Counted from the stretch's first letter, positions 1-9,650 are shown. The stretch: 64,000 bases of DNA from Marinimicrobium alkaliphilum (GCF_003259155.1 NZ_QGMQ01000002.1:370925-434924); one strand, 5' to 3'. The notes: generated by a model from the sequence alone, not told the origin. Numbers and translations: made by a program.

Positions 1-413
1 GTCATTTCCACCGGGAAGGAGATCAGCAGGATCACGTAGGCAACCATTGCCGGGTTAAAGGGGTTGAAGCCCATGCCGCCGTAGAGTTGCTTGGCAAGCA
101 GTATTGCCGACACACTGCCGACCACCGCAATCCACCAAGGGGCGTAGGGCGGTAGCGCCAGCCCCAGAAGGACGGCAGTGACCAGGGCGCTGTAGTCGCC
201 CAGGTAAAAGCTCACGGGGCGGCCCCGCAGCCTGACGGCCAGCGCTTCACAGGCGAGCGCGGTAACACTGGCCAGTGCAACGTTGAGCAGGCTGCCCCAA
301 CCGAAGAACAGCGTCAGAGCCGCCAGTCCCGGAAGGGTCGCGTAGATCACCAGGCGCATCAGCTGGCCGGTGCTCAGGGCGCTATGTGTGTGGGGCGAAG
401 TTACCTTCAGCAT
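1..413 (-). CDS. rnfD: RnfD, electron transport complex subunit D (partial, N-terminal part)
   Basis: The minus-strand frame opens at ATG 411-413 and runs off the left edge, giving about 137 residues. They are hydrophobic, with several predicted membrane helices, a loop containing GDYSALVTA and the conserved stretch [12 protein letters not shown] typical of RnfD/NqrB proteins. RnfD is an inner-membrane subunit of the Rnf complex and carries a covalently bound FMN. The flavinylated threonine lies further downstream, outside the window. The start is 18 bases after the rnfC stop, so it is the fourth gene of rnfABCD; rnfG and rnfE would be expected beyond the edge. Identification is firm although the gene is incomplete here. 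Confidence 0.93.
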   Translation of the reverse strand, partial: MLKVTSPHTHSALSTGQLMRLVIYATLPGLAALTLFFGWGSLLNVALASVTALACEALAVRLRGRPVSFYLGDYSALVTAVLLGLALPPYAPWWIAVVGSVSAILLAKQLYGGMGFNPFNPAMVAYVILLISFPVEM

Positions 414-431
414 GGTTTCAGTGCATCCGTC

Positions 432-2744
432 CTAGTCCGCCGAGGCGTTGGCTTGTTGTTCCAGAGTTTCGAGTTTGGAGCTCAGTTTTTCAACGCCGGT
501 GCGAAAGGCTTCGACATTGTCGTCGGCCTCCGCCTCAGCTTTGGCCAAACGCTCCCGGGCTTTTTCCAGGCGCGCCTTGACCGAGTCAATCTGGTTGCGG
601 AGCTTGTCGTCGGCGCTCATGGTGGCCATAGCAGCCGCCTTGGCCTTGGCTTTTTCGATGGCCAGGCCGGCAACATCTGCTTCGTGCCGGCCACTGGGGC
701 TGGGTTCTGCGACGGTACTGGGCGACAGCTCAGCGAGCTCAGTCTGGGTATCCTTGATTTTTTGCTGCAGTTTTTGCACCCCTTGCGCCAACGCGTCGGC
801 CTTCTCATCGCCGGCGGCACGCGCGGCTTCGGCTTTTTCTTCAGCTTTGGCCAATCGTTGCTGCAAAGAGTCGAGGTTCGCGCGGAGTTTCTCCGCGGGA
901 TCCATATCCATCTTGGCCTTGGCCTTGGCAATCGCTGCAGCGACCGGGTCGCTATCCGCGGGCGCCGGTGTTTCGGCGCTTTTCCCCTGCTCGGCGCGGA
1001 AGTCGCTCAGCTTTTGTTCGGCGTCATGCACTTTCAATTCCGCTTGCTTGATCCGCGCCTGTTGTTTTTCCCGTTGCTCGTCGGTGACCGACTGGCCGGG
1101 CTCGTTAGCTTCCAGCGGTTGCTGGGCTTTCTTCAGGCTTTCTTGTGCTGAAGCCAACAGGCGCTCCAGACGCGCCTGTTGCTCGGCCGGTGTTTTCTGT
1201 TTGGCCCCGGCTTTGGTCTGGGCGTCGCTGACGGGCGCGGGGACCGGGCCTGCTTCGACGCCTGCCTGCTTTTCGTTGGCAAGTTTTTTCTTGGCGGCCT
1301 CGGCGGCTTGCTTGCGGGCCAGGCGCTTGGCTTCCTTCTCGGCTTCGACTTTGGCGATACGCTCCTGCCGGAATTCGAAGCGCCGACGTGAACGGTCGGA
1401 TTTCTCCCGCTCCTTCTCGTGCAGGCGAATACTGCCTTTGGCCGCACGGTAGTACTGTACCAGCGGAATATGGCTGGGGCAGACAAAAGAGCAGGCGCCG
1501 CACTCAATACAGTCGAACAGGCTGTGCGCTTCGAGCTTCTCGTAGTCCTCGGCCTGAGCATACCAGTACAGCTGCTGTGGTAGCAGACTGGCGGGGCAGG
1601 CTTCGGCGCACAGGCCACAGCGAATGCAGGCCTGGGCGGGCAGGGGCGGCGGCAACTCTTTTTTACTGGGGGCGAGTATGCAGTTGGTGGTCTTGATCAA
1701 TGGCACCTGCGGATCGGGCAGGGTAAAGCCCATCATGGGGCCGCCCATCACCAGGCGCGAGGCTTTCTTGGCATCAAAGCCGTGTTCTTTGAGGATGAAG
1801 TCAATAGGGGTTCCCAAAAGCACGTCGATATTGCGCTGGCGCGTCAGCGCCTCGCCCACCACCGTGGTCACTCTCGAAACCAGCGGCTCGCCATAGCGCA
1901 CGGCGCGCCAGCTCGCGACAGCAGTACCGACGTTCTGGCACACCACGCCGATGCTCGCAGGAATCTGTCCACTGGGCACTTCGCGTCCGGTCAAAATCTG
2001 GATCAGTTGCTTTTCGCCCCCGGAGGGGTACTTGGTGGGGAATGAAACCACCTGAATTTCAGTGTCAGCCGCCGCACGTTGCAGGGCCTCAACGGCCCTG
2101 GGCTTGTTATCCTCGACACCGATGACCACCCGGCCGGGGTTATTGAGCAGGTAGGCGAGTAATTGCGTACCCGCGACAACTTCGTCGGCGCGGGTCTGCA
2201 TCAGCATGTCATCAGCGGTGATGTAGGGCTCGCACTCGGTGCCATTGAGAATCAGGGTGTCGATAATGTGATTGGCACGGGGGTTGAGCTTGACCGACGT
2301 GGGGAAGCCCGCGCCCCCGAGACCGGCTACACCGGCATCGCGAATTTTAGCCAGCAGTGTGGTGCGCTCGAGTTTGTGGTAGTCGTCGGTCGCAGTCAGC
2401 GTCACCCAGTCGTCTTTGCCGTCGGTGTCGATGGTGATACAGGGCGCACTCAAGCCTGAAGGGTGGGGAATGAGGTGATCGTCGATCGCGCTGATGGTAC
2501 CGGATGTGGGCGCGTGCACGTGCGCACTGAAAATGCCATCGGCTTCGGCGATCCGCTGGCCGCCGCGCACATGATCGCCTATGGCGACCACCGGTTTGGC
2601 CGGATTGCCGATGTGTTGATTGAGCGGCAAGATCAACTGCGGCGCAATAGGCAGCTTGGCCAGAGGCTCCTGCAGCGACTGGCTCTTGTTCTCGGGCGGA
2701 TGAACACCGCCGGGGATTTCCCAGACTTTGATCAAACTGGTCAT
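432..2744 (-). CDS. rnfC: RnfC, electron transport complex subunit C with long C-terminal coiled-coil extension
   Basis: 770 residues. The N-terminal half is the NADH/FMN-binding RnfC domain, with GGAGFPTSVKL around residues 143-153. Two 4Fe-4S cluster motifs follow near residues 374-430 (CIRCGLCAEACP and CIECGACSFVCP). From about residue 455 the protein becomes a charged Ala/Lys/Glu/Gln-rich predicted coiled coil that ends in two related units of roughly 70 residues (AIAKAKAKMD... and AIEKAKAKAA...). Long, variable RnfC tails are known in gammaproteobacteria. RnfC is the peripheral subunit that exchanges electrons with NADH. Its ATG overlaps the rnfB stop by one base (TGATG), which indicates translational coupling. 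Confidence 0.96.
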   Translation of the reverse strand: MTSLIKVWEIPGGVHPPENKSQSLQEPLAKLPIAPQLILPLNQHIGNPAKPVVAIGDHVRGGQRIAEADGIFSAHVHAPTSGTISAIDDHLIPHPSGLSAPCITIDTDGKDDWVTLTATDDYHKLERTTLLAKIRDAGVAGLGGAGFPTSVKLNPRANHIIDTLILNGTECEPYITADDMLMQTRADEVVAGTQLLAYLLNNPGRVVIGVEDNKPRAVEALQRAAADTEIQVVSFPTKYPSGGEKQLIQILTGREVPSGQIPASIGVVCQNVGTAVASWRAVRYGEPLVSRVTTVVGEALTRQRNIDVLLGTPIDFILKEHGFDAKKASRLVMGGPMMGFTLPDPQVPLIKTTNCILAPSKKELPPPLPAQACIRCGLCAEACPASLLPQQLYWYAQAEDYEKLEAHSLFDCIECGACSFVCPSHIPLVQYYRAAKGSIRLHEKEREKSDRSRRRFEFRQERIAKVEAEKEAKRLARKQAAEAAKKKLANEKQAGVEAGPVPAPVSDAQTKAGAKQKTPAEQQARLERLLASAQESLKKAQQPLEANEPGQSVTDEQREKQQARIKQAELKVHDAEQKLSDFRAEQGKSAETPAPADSDPVAAAIAKAKAKMDMDPAEKLRANLDSLQQRLAKAEEKAEAARAAGDEKADALAQGVQKLQQKIKDTQTELAELSPSTVAEPSPSGRHEADVAGLAIEKAKAKAAAMATMSADDKLRNQIDSVKARLEKARERLAKAEAEADDNVEAFRTGVEKLSSKLETLEQQANASAD

Positions 2745-3373
2745 CAGGCTGCTTGTTCGCCTCCTGGAGGGTTATCGCGGTCGGTGGCAATGAGTTCCAC
2801 GGCTTGTTTCTCACTGGGTGGGGGCATCTGCCACTTCCACTCCTGAAGCGTCGATTCCACAGGAATCATGTCGATGCAGTCCACCGGGCAGGGCTCAACG
2901 CAGAGATCACAGCCGGTACATTCTTCGGCGATCACTGTGTGCATTTGCTTGGCGGCACCGAGAATGGCATCCACCGGACAGGCCTGGATGCACTTGGTGC
3001 AGCCAATGCACTCATCTTCACGAATATACGCGACGGTTTTCACCGCAGACTCTTCGCCATGCTCTTCGTCAAGCGTAGGGGCTTCGACGTCCAGCAGGTC
3101 GGCGAGGGCATTGATGGTCGACTGGCCGCCCGGCGGGCACTTGTTGATGGCGTCGCCGTTGGCAATGGCCTGGGCATAGGGGCGGCAACCGGGGTAGCCG
3201 CATTGACCACACTGTGTTTGTGGCAGCAGTTCGTCGATTTGCTCGACCACAGGGTCGCCTTCGATGCGGAACCGTACGGCCGCAAAGCCCAAAATGCCGC
3301 CAAACACCAACGCCAGACCGCCGAGGGCGATCAGGGAGGCGATTAACGGGTTTTGTACAATCAATTCGAGCAT
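2744..3373 (-). CDS. rnfB: RnfB, electron transport complex ferredoxin subunit
   Basis: 209 residues. An N-terminal membrane anchor (residues 8-32) is followed by the Fe-S domain CGQCGYPGC near residues 55-63, then a ferredoxin domain with two 4Fe-4S motifs, [12 protein letters not shown] and [12 protein letters not shown]. RnfB passes electrons between ferredoxin and the membrane-bound Rnf core. The gene starts 13 bases after rnfA and its stop overlaps the rnfC start. Length and motif order match the RnfB/RsxB family. No oddities were seen. Confidence 0.97.
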   Translation of the reverse strand: MLELIVQNPLIASLIALGGLALVFGGILGFAAVRFRIEGDPVVEQIDELLPQTQCGQCGYPGCRPYAQAIANGDAINKCPPGGQSTINALADLLDVEAPTLDEEHGEESAVKTVAYIREDECIGCTKCIQACPVDAILGAAKQMHTVIAEECTGCDLCVEPCPVDCIDMIPVESTLQEWKWQMPPPSEKQAVELIATDRDNPPGGEQAA

Positions 3374-3386
3374 AGGTTAATCCGTG

Positions 3387-3962
3387 TTACACCAGCCCGC
3401 CGAAGCCCATAAAGGCCAGTGACATCAAGCCGGCGGTGATCATGCCGATGGCGGCACCTTTGAAGGGTGTCGGTACATCGGCAATGGCCAGGCGTTCGCG
3501 CATGGCGGCAAAGAGTATCAGCACCAGGGCAAAGCCGAGGGCAGCACCAAAGCCGAAGATCAGTGCTTCAAAAAAGTTGTGTTGGCCCTGCACGTTGAGC
3601 ATGGCCACACCCAGTACGGCGCAGTTGGTGGTAATCAGGGGCAAGAAGATGCCGAGCACCCGGTACAGCAGCGGGCTGGTCTTCTCGATAAACATTTTGG
3701 AAAACTGCACGACCACGGCGATCACCAGAATAAAGGCGATGGTACGCATAAATTCGATGCCCAGGGGCGTGAGTATCCAGGTGTTGATCAGGTAGCTGCT
3801 GACCGAGGCCAGAGTGAGTACAAAGGTGGTGGCGCCAGCCATACCAATGGCGGTCTCCAGTTTGTTGGATACGCCCATAAAGGGGCACAGGCCAAGAAAC
3901 TGGACCAGCACGAAGTTGTTCACCAGTATGGTGCTCAACAGAATGATGAAAAATTCGGTCAT
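3387..3962 (-). CDS. rnfA: RnfA, electron transport complex membrane subunit A
   Basis: 191 residues, almost entirely hydrophobic, with about six predicted transmembrane helices and the family hallmarks [16 protein letters not shown] near the N terminus and TTNCAVLG in the middle. RnfA/RsxA pairs with RnfE in the membrane, where the two form a shared Fe-S centre; the conserved cysteines in those two motifs are its ligands in described Rnf complexes. This is the first gene of the minus-strand rnfABCD operon. The roughly 560 bases upstream hold its presumed promoter and then palindromic repeats. Confidence 0.97.
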   Translation of the reverse strand: MTEFFIILLSTILVNNFVLVQFLGLCPFMGVSNKLETAIGMAGATTFVLTLASVSSYLINTWILTPLGIEFMRTIAFILVIAVVVQFSKMFIEKTSPLLYRVLGIFLPLITTNCAVLGVAMLNVQGQHNFFEALIFGFGAALGFALVLILFAAMRERLAIADVPTPFKGAAIGMITAGLMSLAFMGFGGLV

Positions 3963-4001
3963 TGCTACCTGGTTCTCACGTTAAGCGCCGTAGAGGCGCA
4001 C

Positions 4002-4031
4002 ATTATCGGCCATGGGGTCAGTACCCTTCAA
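4002..4031 (-). promoter_or_regulatory. Possible sigma70 promoter of the rnf operon
   Basis: On the minus strand, TTGAAG (4026-4031) and GATAAT (4002-4007) are separated by 18 bases and lie about 40 bases upstream of the rnfA ATG. A small GCGCC/GGCGC hairpin sits between the -10 and the gene. This is a match to consensus only; no start site is known. Confidence 0.35.
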
Positions 4032-4106
4032 TCTAAAACCCTATAATCCTTAGGCCGATTGTCTATATGGTTATGCCCGCTGTTTCTCTGTGGTGCTCCG
4101 TCATTC

Positions 4107-4212
4107 GGCGGCGCCGGGCAAGGGTTGGGCGACACGCTGTGAATACATCCCTGTACGCTTGAAGTCGGCATCCATGCCTCCTACAGTCGCCCAACCCTCA
4201 CCCGGCGCCGCC
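4107..4212 (+). repeat. Palindromic core element, copy A (forward)
   Basis: Left arm 4107-4133 and right arm 4186-4212 are complementary at 25 of 27 positions. They enclose a 52-base core (4134-4185) that begins ACGCTGTGAATACATCCCTG and contains a weaker inner hairpin, GGCAT/ATGCC. The core matches four other elements in this window, but the arms match nothing in them. The arms end in GAC and begin with GTC, as in every copy. It lies between the 3' end of metG and the rnf promoter. Confidence 0.85.
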
Positions 4213-4248
4213 TCGGGTTGGGTGCCGCGTCGAGAAAAACATCGGGCG

Positions 4249-4322
4249 GGTGGGGTGCCGCGATGCTCAAGTAGGTCGGATTAGCCAAAGGCGTAATCCG
4301 ACAATCTACGCCGCACCCCACC
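4249..4322 (+). repeat. REP-like palindrome with the GTCGGATTA/TAATCCGAC hairpin
   Basis: A perfect 9-bp stem (4275-4283 with 4294-4302) is nested inside a perfect 10-bp outer stem (4249-4258 with 4313-4322). The inner motif, GTAGGTCGGATTAGCC followed by GCGTAATCCGACA, resembles a short intergenic repeat seen in many proteobacteria. It sits between palindromic copies A and B. I found no second copy in this window. Confidence 0.6.
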
Positions 4323-4368
4323 GTTTGGCGTTCCTCCCCGCGGAAGCACTGCGATCGTTCAGCGCAAA

Positions 4369-4476
4369 GGCCCGGAAGGGGAAGGGGGTGAGCGACCGTC
4401 ACCCGCGGGACAGCGGGTGCCGAGCCCCCAGGGATGGGTTCACGGCGTGTCGCTCACCCCCTTCCCCTTCCGGGCC
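4369..4476 (-). repeat. Palindromic core element, copy B (reverse)
   Basis: Arms 4369-4396 and 4449-4476 are perfectly complementary over 28 bp. The 52-base core (4397-4448), read on the minus strand, begins ACGCCGTGAACCCATCCCTG, continues to GGGGGCTCGG, and then forms the inner stem CACCCGC/GCGGGTG. The whole element is bracketed by a further 11-bp inverted repeat, GTTTGGCGTTC at 4323-4333 and GAACGCCAAAC at 4508-4518. It lies just past the metG stop, so it could act as a 3'-end structure. Confidence 0.85.
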
Positions 4477-4526
4477 GCTCCCAAGCCGCGACAACGCGCC
4501 GACCAAAGAACGCCAAACAACCCCGA

Positions 4527-6536
4527 TCACATCACCCGCTGCCCAGCCTTCGCCCCCTCGTGAGGCTCCAGAATATGAATATCCTTACCCCCGGGCCCCG
4601 CCGCCAGGACCATGCCCTCGCTCATGCCGAACTTCATCTTGCGCGGCTTGAGGTTGGCCACCATGATCGTCAGCTTGCCTTCCAGGTCCTCAGGGTTATA
4701 CGCACTCTTGATACCCGCGAACACATTGCGGGTCTCGCCGCCCAGATCCAGGGTCAGGCGCAGCAGCTTGTCCGCACCCTCCACATGCTCGGCCTTGGCG
4801 ATCAGGGCTACGCGCAGGTCCACCTTGGCGAAATCCCCAAATTCGATTTCCTCGGCGATCGGCTCATCCGCGAGCGGGCCTGTGGCCTTGGGCGCGGCGT
4901 CTTCCTTACTGGCGTCAATCATGGCATCCACCTTGTCTTTCTCTACCCGCACCATCAGGGGCTTGAATTCGTTGATCGTGTCGCTGGCGCGAAAGCGCAG
5001 CGGCTCGGCCCAGTTCAGGCTTTCACCCAGAAAGGCTTCGGCTTTTTCGGCCAGGTGCGGCAACACCGGCTTGAGCCAGGTGATCAAGGCCCGGAACATA
5101 TTCAGGCCCTGGGTGCAGATGGCCTGTACCTCCGCTTCACTGCCTTCCTGTTTGGCCAGTTTCCAGGGCGCTTGGGCCGCGATATATTCATTGGCGGCGT
5201 CGGCCAGGGCCATGATTTCACGCATGGCTTTGCTGAACTCGCGCTGCTCGTAGTGCTCGGCGATGCGCTCGCTGGCATCGACGAACTGTTGCCACAGCGC
5301 CGGTTCGGCCACCTCGGCCGCCAGGGTGCCGCCCGCCTTGTTGATGAATTTGGCGGTACGGCTGGCGATATTGACGACTTTGCCCACCAGGTCACTGTTG
5401 ACCCGCTGGATAAAATCATCGAGATTCAAATCCAGGTCGTCCACAGCGCTGGTGAGCTTGGCGGCGAAGTAATAGCGCAAGTATTCGGGGTCCAGATGTT
5501 CCAGATAGGTCTTGCCATTGATAAAGGTGCCCCGGGACTTGGACATCTTTTTGCCGTTGACCGTCACAAAGCCGTGTACACAGACTTTGGTGGGCGTGCG
5601 CAGCTCGGCCGAGTGCAGCATGGCCGGCCAGAACAGGGCGTGGAAGTTGACGATGTCCTTGCCGATAAAGTGATAAACCTCGGCGTCGGAGTCCGGCTTC
5701 CAGTAGTCGAGCCAGTCTTCGCCTTTGGGGTCGAGCAGGTTCTTCAGGCTGGCAATATAGCCGATCGGCGCATCCAGCCAGACGTAGAAATACTTGCCCG
5801 GTTGCCCGGGAATTTCAAAACCGAAGTAGGGGGCATCTCGTGAGATGTCCCACTCCTGCAGATCGCTTTCCAGCCACTCCGCCACCTTGTTGGCGACTTC
5901 GTCCTGCAGGTGCCCGGCGCGGGTCCACTGTTTGAGGAAGTCGCTGAATTCGGGCAGCTTGAAGAAAAAGTGCTCGGACTCTTTGGGCACAGGGATCGCT
6001 CCCGAAAGTGCCGACACCGGGTCGATCAGCTCCATGGGCGAGTAGGTGGCACCACAGGCTTCGCAGTTGTCGCCGTACTGGTCCGGGGTTTTACATTTGG
6101 GGCAGGTGCCTTTGATGTAGCGGTCCGCCAGAAACAGGTTTTTTTCCGGGTCGAAGGCCTGGGTGATGCTGCGCCGGGCGATATGGCCGTTGGCGTCCAG
6201 GCGGTTGTAGATCATCTCGGCCAACTCGCGGTTTTCGGACGAGTGGGTGGTGTGATAGTTGTCGTGGGCCACCAGGAAGCCTTTGGAGACCGCTTGGTGA
6301 GCCGCTTTCATCTGCTCAATGTGGGCTTCCGGGGTGATGCCCAGCTCTTCCGCCTTGAGGGTGATGGCGGTGCCGTGGGCGTCATCGGCGCAGACGTAGA
6401 GGCAGTCATGCCCCCGCAGTTTCTGGAAGCGGACCCAGATGTCGGTCTGGATCTGTTCCATGATGTGGCCCAGGTGGAGATCGCCATTGGCGTAGGGCAG
6501 GGCGCTGGTGACCAGTATTTTGCGGGGTGTGTTCAT
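4527..6536 (-). CDS. metG: Methionyl-tRNA synthetase
   Basis: 669 residues from ATG 6534-6536, close to E. coli MetRS (677). A GTG 45 bases upstream is also open but lies against a TATAGT box, so the ATG is preferred. Visible elements are the class I HIGH-type motif HLGH in the N-terminal Rossmann fold, a zinc-binding knuckle with [24 protein letters not shown] as the KMSKS loop, the anticodon-binding helical region, and a C-terminal OB-fold tRNA-binding domain (from about residue 570). It charges tRNA-Met for initiation and elongation. It is divergent from mrp, a common gammaproteobacterial arrangement. Confidence 0.98.
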   Translation of the reverse strand: MNTPRKILVTSALPYANGDLHLGHIMEQIQTDIWVRFQKLRGHDCLYVCADDAHGTAITLKAEELGITPEAHIEQMKAAHQAVSKGFLVAHDNYHTTHSSENRELAEMIYNRLDANGHIARRSITQAFDPEKNLFLADRYIKGTCPKCKTPDQYGDNCEACGATYSPMELIDPVSALSGAIPVPKESEHFFFKLPEFSDFLKQWTRAGHLQDEVANKVAEWLESDLQEWDISRDAPYFGFEIPGQPGKYFYVWLDAPIGYIASLKNLLDPKGEDWLDYWKPDSDAEVYHFIGKDIVNFHALFWPAMLHSAELRTPTKVCVHGFVTVNGKKMSKSRGTFINGKTYLEHLDPEYLRYYFAAKLTSAVDDLDLNLDDFIQRVNSDLVGKVVNIASRTAKFINKAGGTLAAEVAEPALWQQFVDASERIAEHYEQREFSKAMREIMALADAANEYIAAQAPWKLAKQEGSEAEVQAICTQGLNMFRALITWLKPVLPHLAEKAEAFLGESLNWAEPLRFRASDTINEFKPLMVRVEKDKVDAMIDASKEDAAPKATGPLADEPIAEEIEFGDFAKVDLRVALIAKAEHVEGADKLLRLTLDLGGETRNVFAGIKSAYNPEDLEGKLTIMVANLKPRKMKFGMSEGMVLAAGPGGKDIHILEPHEGAKAGQRVM

Positions 6537-6723
6537 GGTGTGTGTGATTTGGTTGCCTGTGGGGTGGAAAATGAGGCGCACTATAGCAAATTTTGGTTGG
6601 GACTTCAGGGGGTTAGGGGTAAAAGTTGACTGTTTTGCTTGGTTTTTCGGCGGTGCCGGGTGTTAGTATTGTGTTTTCAAGGCGCCTGTCCCTCTGGAGG
6701 GGCAGTGGCGCGGCCAGATTAAC

Positions 6724-6832
6724 GCTGAGGACGGGTATCGCTTTTCAGGACACGCCGTAAACCCTTCCCTGGGGGCTCGACTGCCGCCGTCCGGGCGGCA
6801 GACGGTCCCGAAAAGCGATCCCCGTCCTCAGC
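6724..6832 (+). repeat. Palindromic core element, copy C (forward)
   Basis: Arms 6724-6751 and 6805-6832 are complementary at 26 of 28 positions. The core (6752-6804, 53 bases) reads ACGCCGTAAACCCTTCCCTG then GGGGGCTCGA, with an inner CTGCCGCC/GGCGGCAG stem. It occupies most of the 355-base gap between the divergent metG and mrp starts, so here the element lies in a 5'-5' region rather than behind a gene. The rest of the gap holds no recognisable feature apart from the mrp ribosome binding site. Confidence 0.85.
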
Positions 6833-6891
6833 TCGTGCCAAACCGGCGACCCTTTTTCCGTTTACCCCGTTCTGCAGGAGTGTCGAGTCTC

Positions 6892-7989
6892 ATGTCCCTG
6901 TCCGTTGAGCAAGTCCGTCAAGCCCTGGTCGATCTGCCCGAGCCAACCTTGGGTGTTCCTCTATCTGAGCTCGGGGTCACCCCCGAAGTGAGTGTCGAGG
7001 GGGGCAAGGTGAGTGTACGCCTGGTGCTGGGCTATGCCGCCGATGGCGTGGCAGAGGCCTTGGCGGGGGCGGTGAATGAGACGCTGGCCGGGATTGCGGG
7101 GGTGGCGGATGTAGCGGTAGAGATCGCCTGGGAGATTGCCGCCGGGGGCGCCGCCAATCAGGCCGGGCGGGTGCCGGGGGTGAAGAATATTATTGCGGTG
7201 GCGTCGGGTAAAGGCGGGGTGGGCAAGTCCACTACGGCGGTGAATCTGGCCCTGGCTTTATCGGCCGAAGGCGCGCGGGTGGGAATTCTGGACGCGGATA
7301 TTTACGGGCCCAGTATTCCCCAGATGCTGGGTATTGGCCATCAGCGGCCCCAGGTGGTGGGCGAGCAGGGCAGTCAGCAGATGATTCCGATTGAGGCACA
7401 CGGCATCCAGTCGATTTCTATGGGCTATCTGGCGAGTGAGAAGACCCCGATGGTGTGGCGCGGTCCAATGGCGAGTGGGGCGCTGCAGCAGCTGTTGACC
7501 CAGACCCGCTGGGACGAGGTGGATTATCTGGTGATCGACATGCCGCCGGGTACCGGGGATATTCAGTTGACCCTGTCCCAGAAGGTGCCGGTGACCGGGG
7601 CGGTGATCGTAACCACGCCTCAGGATATTGCGCTGCTGGATGCCCAAAAAGGGATTGAGATGTTTCGCAAGGTGTCGGTCCCGGTGCTGGGGGTGGTAGA
7701 AAATATGGCGGTGCATATCTGCTCAAACTGCGGTCACGAGGAGCACATCTTCGGGGCCGGCGGGGGCGAGCGCATCGCCCGGGACTACGCTACCCGGCTA
7801 CTGGGCTCGCTGCCGCTGGATTTGTCGATCCGTGTCACCACCGATGCCGGCAAGCCTTCGGTGGTGGCCGAGCCGGACGGTGCCATTGCCCTTCGCTATC
7901 GCGCCATCGCCCGTGAGCTGGGCGCTTCGTTGTGGCAACAGGGGCACAACGCAGCTGCGGCACCGGAGATCGTGATCAGCGATGATTGA
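6892..7989 (+). CDS. mrp: Mrp/ApbC family Fe-S cluster carrier ATPase
   Basis: 365 residues from ATG 6892, with AGGAG at 6876-6880; the upstream in-frame extension is not needed. An N-terminal MIP18/DUF59-like domain (about 1-90) precedes a deviant Walker A P-loop, GKGGVGKSTT. The switch region DADIYGPSIPQM and the metal-binding pair CSNCG near residue 280 follow. Mrp/ApbC proteins are dimeric ATPases that bind and transfer 4Fe-4S clusters in the cytoplasm. The location opposite metG and upstream of dcd is typical. Confidence 0.95.
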   Translation: MSLSVEQVRQALVDLPEPTLGVPLSELGVTPEVSVEGGKVSVRLVLGYAADGVAEALAGAVNETLAGIAGVADVAVEIAWEIAAGGAANQAGRVPGVKNIIAVASGKGGVGKSTTAVNLALALSAEGARVGILDADIYGPSIPQMLGIGHQRPQVVGEQGSQQMIPIEAHGIQSISMGYLASEKTPMVWRGPMASGALQQLLTQTRWDEVDYLVIDMPPGTGDIQLTLSQKVPVTGAVIVTTPQDIALLDAQKGIEMFRKVSVPVLGVVENMAVHICSNCGHEEHIFGAGGGERIARDYATRLLGSLPLDLSIRVTTDAGKPSVVAEPDGAIALRYRAIARELGASLWQQGHNAAAAPEIVISDD

Positions 7990-8064
7990 GGGGTATTTCG
8001 GTAGGTTTTTGCCCCAAAAAACGCTATTATGCCGCCCAAAGATGCCACAACCCGGGGAGATTCA

Positions 8065-8634
8065 ATGAGTATCAAGTCTGACAAATGGATGCGCCGGATG
8101 GCCGAAGAGCAGGGTATGATCGAGCCCTTCGAGCCCGGCCAGGTGCGTTACGATCAGAACCAGCAGCGCCTGATTTCTTACGGTACGTCCAGCTATGGTT
8201 ACGACGTGCGCTGTGCGGATGAATTCAAAATTTTCACCAACGTCCATTCGTCCATTGTTGATCCCAAAAACTTCGATGAAAACAGTTTCGTTGATGTCAA
8301 AGGTGACGTGTGTGTGATTCCACCCAACTCGTTTGCGTTGGCGCGCACCGTAGAGTACTTCCGGATTCCCCGCTCAGTGCTCACCATTTGCCTGGGGAAA
8401 TCCACCTATGCGCGTTGTGGGATTATTGTGAATGTCACACCGCTCGAACCTGAGTGGGAGGGTCATGTGACCCTGGAATTTTCCAACACCACCCCGTTGC
8501 CGGCCAAGATTTATGCTCACGAGGGGGTGGCCCAGATGTTATTTTTCGAGTCGGATGAAGTTTGTGAAACCTCTTATCGTGACCGCGGTGGCAAGTATCA
8601 GGGCCAGCGTGGTGTCACCTTGCCCCGGACCTGA
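8065..8634 (+). CDS. dcd: dCTP deaminase
   Basis: 189 residues from ATG 8065, preceded by GGGGAGA. The sequence [20 protein letters not shown], the [10 protein letters not shown] segment, [19 protein letters not shown] and VTLEFSN (with the catalytic glutamate) identify the trimeric dCTP deaminase/dUTPase-fold family in its roughly 188-residue Pseudomonas-like form. It converts dCTP to dUTP plus ammonia, feeding dTMP synthesis. It follows mrp by about 75 bases; a TATTAT box lies in that gap. Confidence 0.97.
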   Translation: MSIKSDKWMRRMAEEQGMIEPFEPGQVRYDQNQQRLISYGTSSYGYDVRCADEFKIFTNVHSSIVDPKNFDENSFVDVKGDVCVIPPNSFALARTVEYFRIPRSVLTICLGKSTYARCGIIVNVTPLEPEWEGHVTLEFSNTTPLPAKIYAHEGVAQMLFFESDEVCETSYRDRGGKYQGQRGVTLPRT

Positions 8635-8641
8635 TCGTCGC

Positions 8642-9619
8642 TTGATCGCTAAACTGCGCCTTGCATTTCGTCGTCCCCTGCGCACTTTTAGTGTTGCGCT
8701 GGCGGGGGCGCTGTTGGCGGCGGGCGCCAGTGCGGCCACTTACACGCTCAACGATGGCTATGATGTGATCGGCGAGGTGCGCATTACTCAGGCGCGCTTC
8801 GAGGACACCCTTATGGACATCGCGCGGGCCTACAATATGGGCTATCGCGAGATGCGGCTCGCCAACCCCGGGGTTGATATCTGGTTGCCTGGCGAGGGGG
8901 AGCGGGTGCGCATCCCCTCGCAGTTTGTGCTGCCCGATGCGCCGCGTGATGGCATTATCATCAATCGGGCTGAAAAGCGCCTGTACTATTTTTACCGCGA
9001 TCCAGGCACCGGTGAGCACAAGGTCGATACCCATCCGATGGGGATTGGCCGGGTCGATCGTCAGACGCCGTTGGGCCAGAGCCGGGTTCGGGTCAAGCTC
9101 GAAGATCCCGCCTGGTACCCGACGGAGAATGTGCGCGCCGACTATGCCAGCCGGGGCATTGATTTGCCGCATATGGTGCCGCCGGGCCCGGAGAACCCGC
9201 TTGGGCGTTTTGCTCTGGTGTTGGATATTCCAGGCTATCTGATTCATGGTACTAACCGTCCGGATGGCGTCGGCATGCAGGTGAGTCAAGGCTGTATCCG
9301 CCTGTTTCCGGAGGATATTGAGTCGCTCGTGCGCAGGGTGCCGGTCAATACGCCCGTGTACCTGATTGATCAGCCGCTCAAGGTGGGCATTGCCGATGGT
9401 CAATTATTGATTGAGGTGCACCCGCAGGCTTACCCGGATGACAGCGTCGATCGGGTTGAGCTCAGTGAGCAACAAATGATCAATAAGATTTTTGCAGTGA
9501 TTCGCGAGCGCGGTGATGAACTTGAGGGTGAGGTGGATTGGGACAGGGTGACTGAGGTGTTCCGTAAGGCGGATGGTATGCCCGCTGTGGTGAGCAGGCC
9601 CCTGGTTGCCGAATCCTGA
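8642..9619 (+). CDS. YkuD-family L,D-transpeptidase with LysM-like N-terminal segment (ErfK/YbiS group)
   Basis: The frame is open from 8513, inside dcd. A TTG at 8642 gives 325 residues with a good Sec signal (about 31 residues, ending GASA before ATYT), so I prefer it, but the start is uncertain. A segment with TLMDIARAYNMGYREMRLAN and PGVDIWLPGEG resembles the LysM-like part of ErfK/YcfS proteins. The catalytic domain has HGTNRPDGVGMQVSQGCIRL, with the conserved His and catalytic Cys. Such enzymes form 3-3 peptidoglycan crosslinks or attach Lpp to meso-DAP. The convergent neighbour is an Lpp/OprI-type lipoprotein ending in Lys, which favours the Lpp-attaching role (inference). Confidence 0.9.
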   Translation: MIAKLRLAFRRPLRTFSVALAGALLAAGASAATYTLNDGYDVIGEVRITQARFEDTLMDIARAYNMGYREMRLANPGVDIWLPGEGERVRIPSQFVLPDAPRDGIIINRAEKRLYYFYRDPGTGEHKVDTHPMGIGRVDRQTPLGQSRVRVKLEDPAWYPTENVRADYASRGIDLPHMVPPGPENPLGRFALVLDIPGYLIHGTNRPDGVGMQVSQGCIRLFPEDIESLVRRVPVNTPVYLIDQPLKVGIADGQLLIEVHPQAYPDDSVDRVELSEQQMINKIFAVIRERGDELEGEVDWDRVTEVFRKADGMPAVVSRPLVAES

Positions 9620-9634
9620 GAGTCGGCAACCAGG
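9601..9634. terminator. Perfect 12-bp hairpin between convergent transpeptidase and lipoprotein genes
   Basis: CCTGGTTGCCGA (9601-9612) pairs with TCGGCAACCAGG (9623-9634). The loop includes the transpeptidase stop codon. No T-run follows on either strand, so it may be a 3'-end stabiliser or a bidirectional stop rather than a classical terminator. Confidence 0.5.
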
Positions 9635-9650
9635 CTGCAACAGGTAAGAC

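Noticed and set aside
4107-4476. Possible CRISPR array in the metG-rnf spacer
   Set aside because: No regularly spaced direct repeats; the structures are isolated inverted repeats.
4434-5843. A 469-codon plus-strand frame over metG, and similar long mirrors over moaA, moeA, narX, napA and gntP
   Set aside because: All lie opposite strongly conserved genes and show no protein motif.
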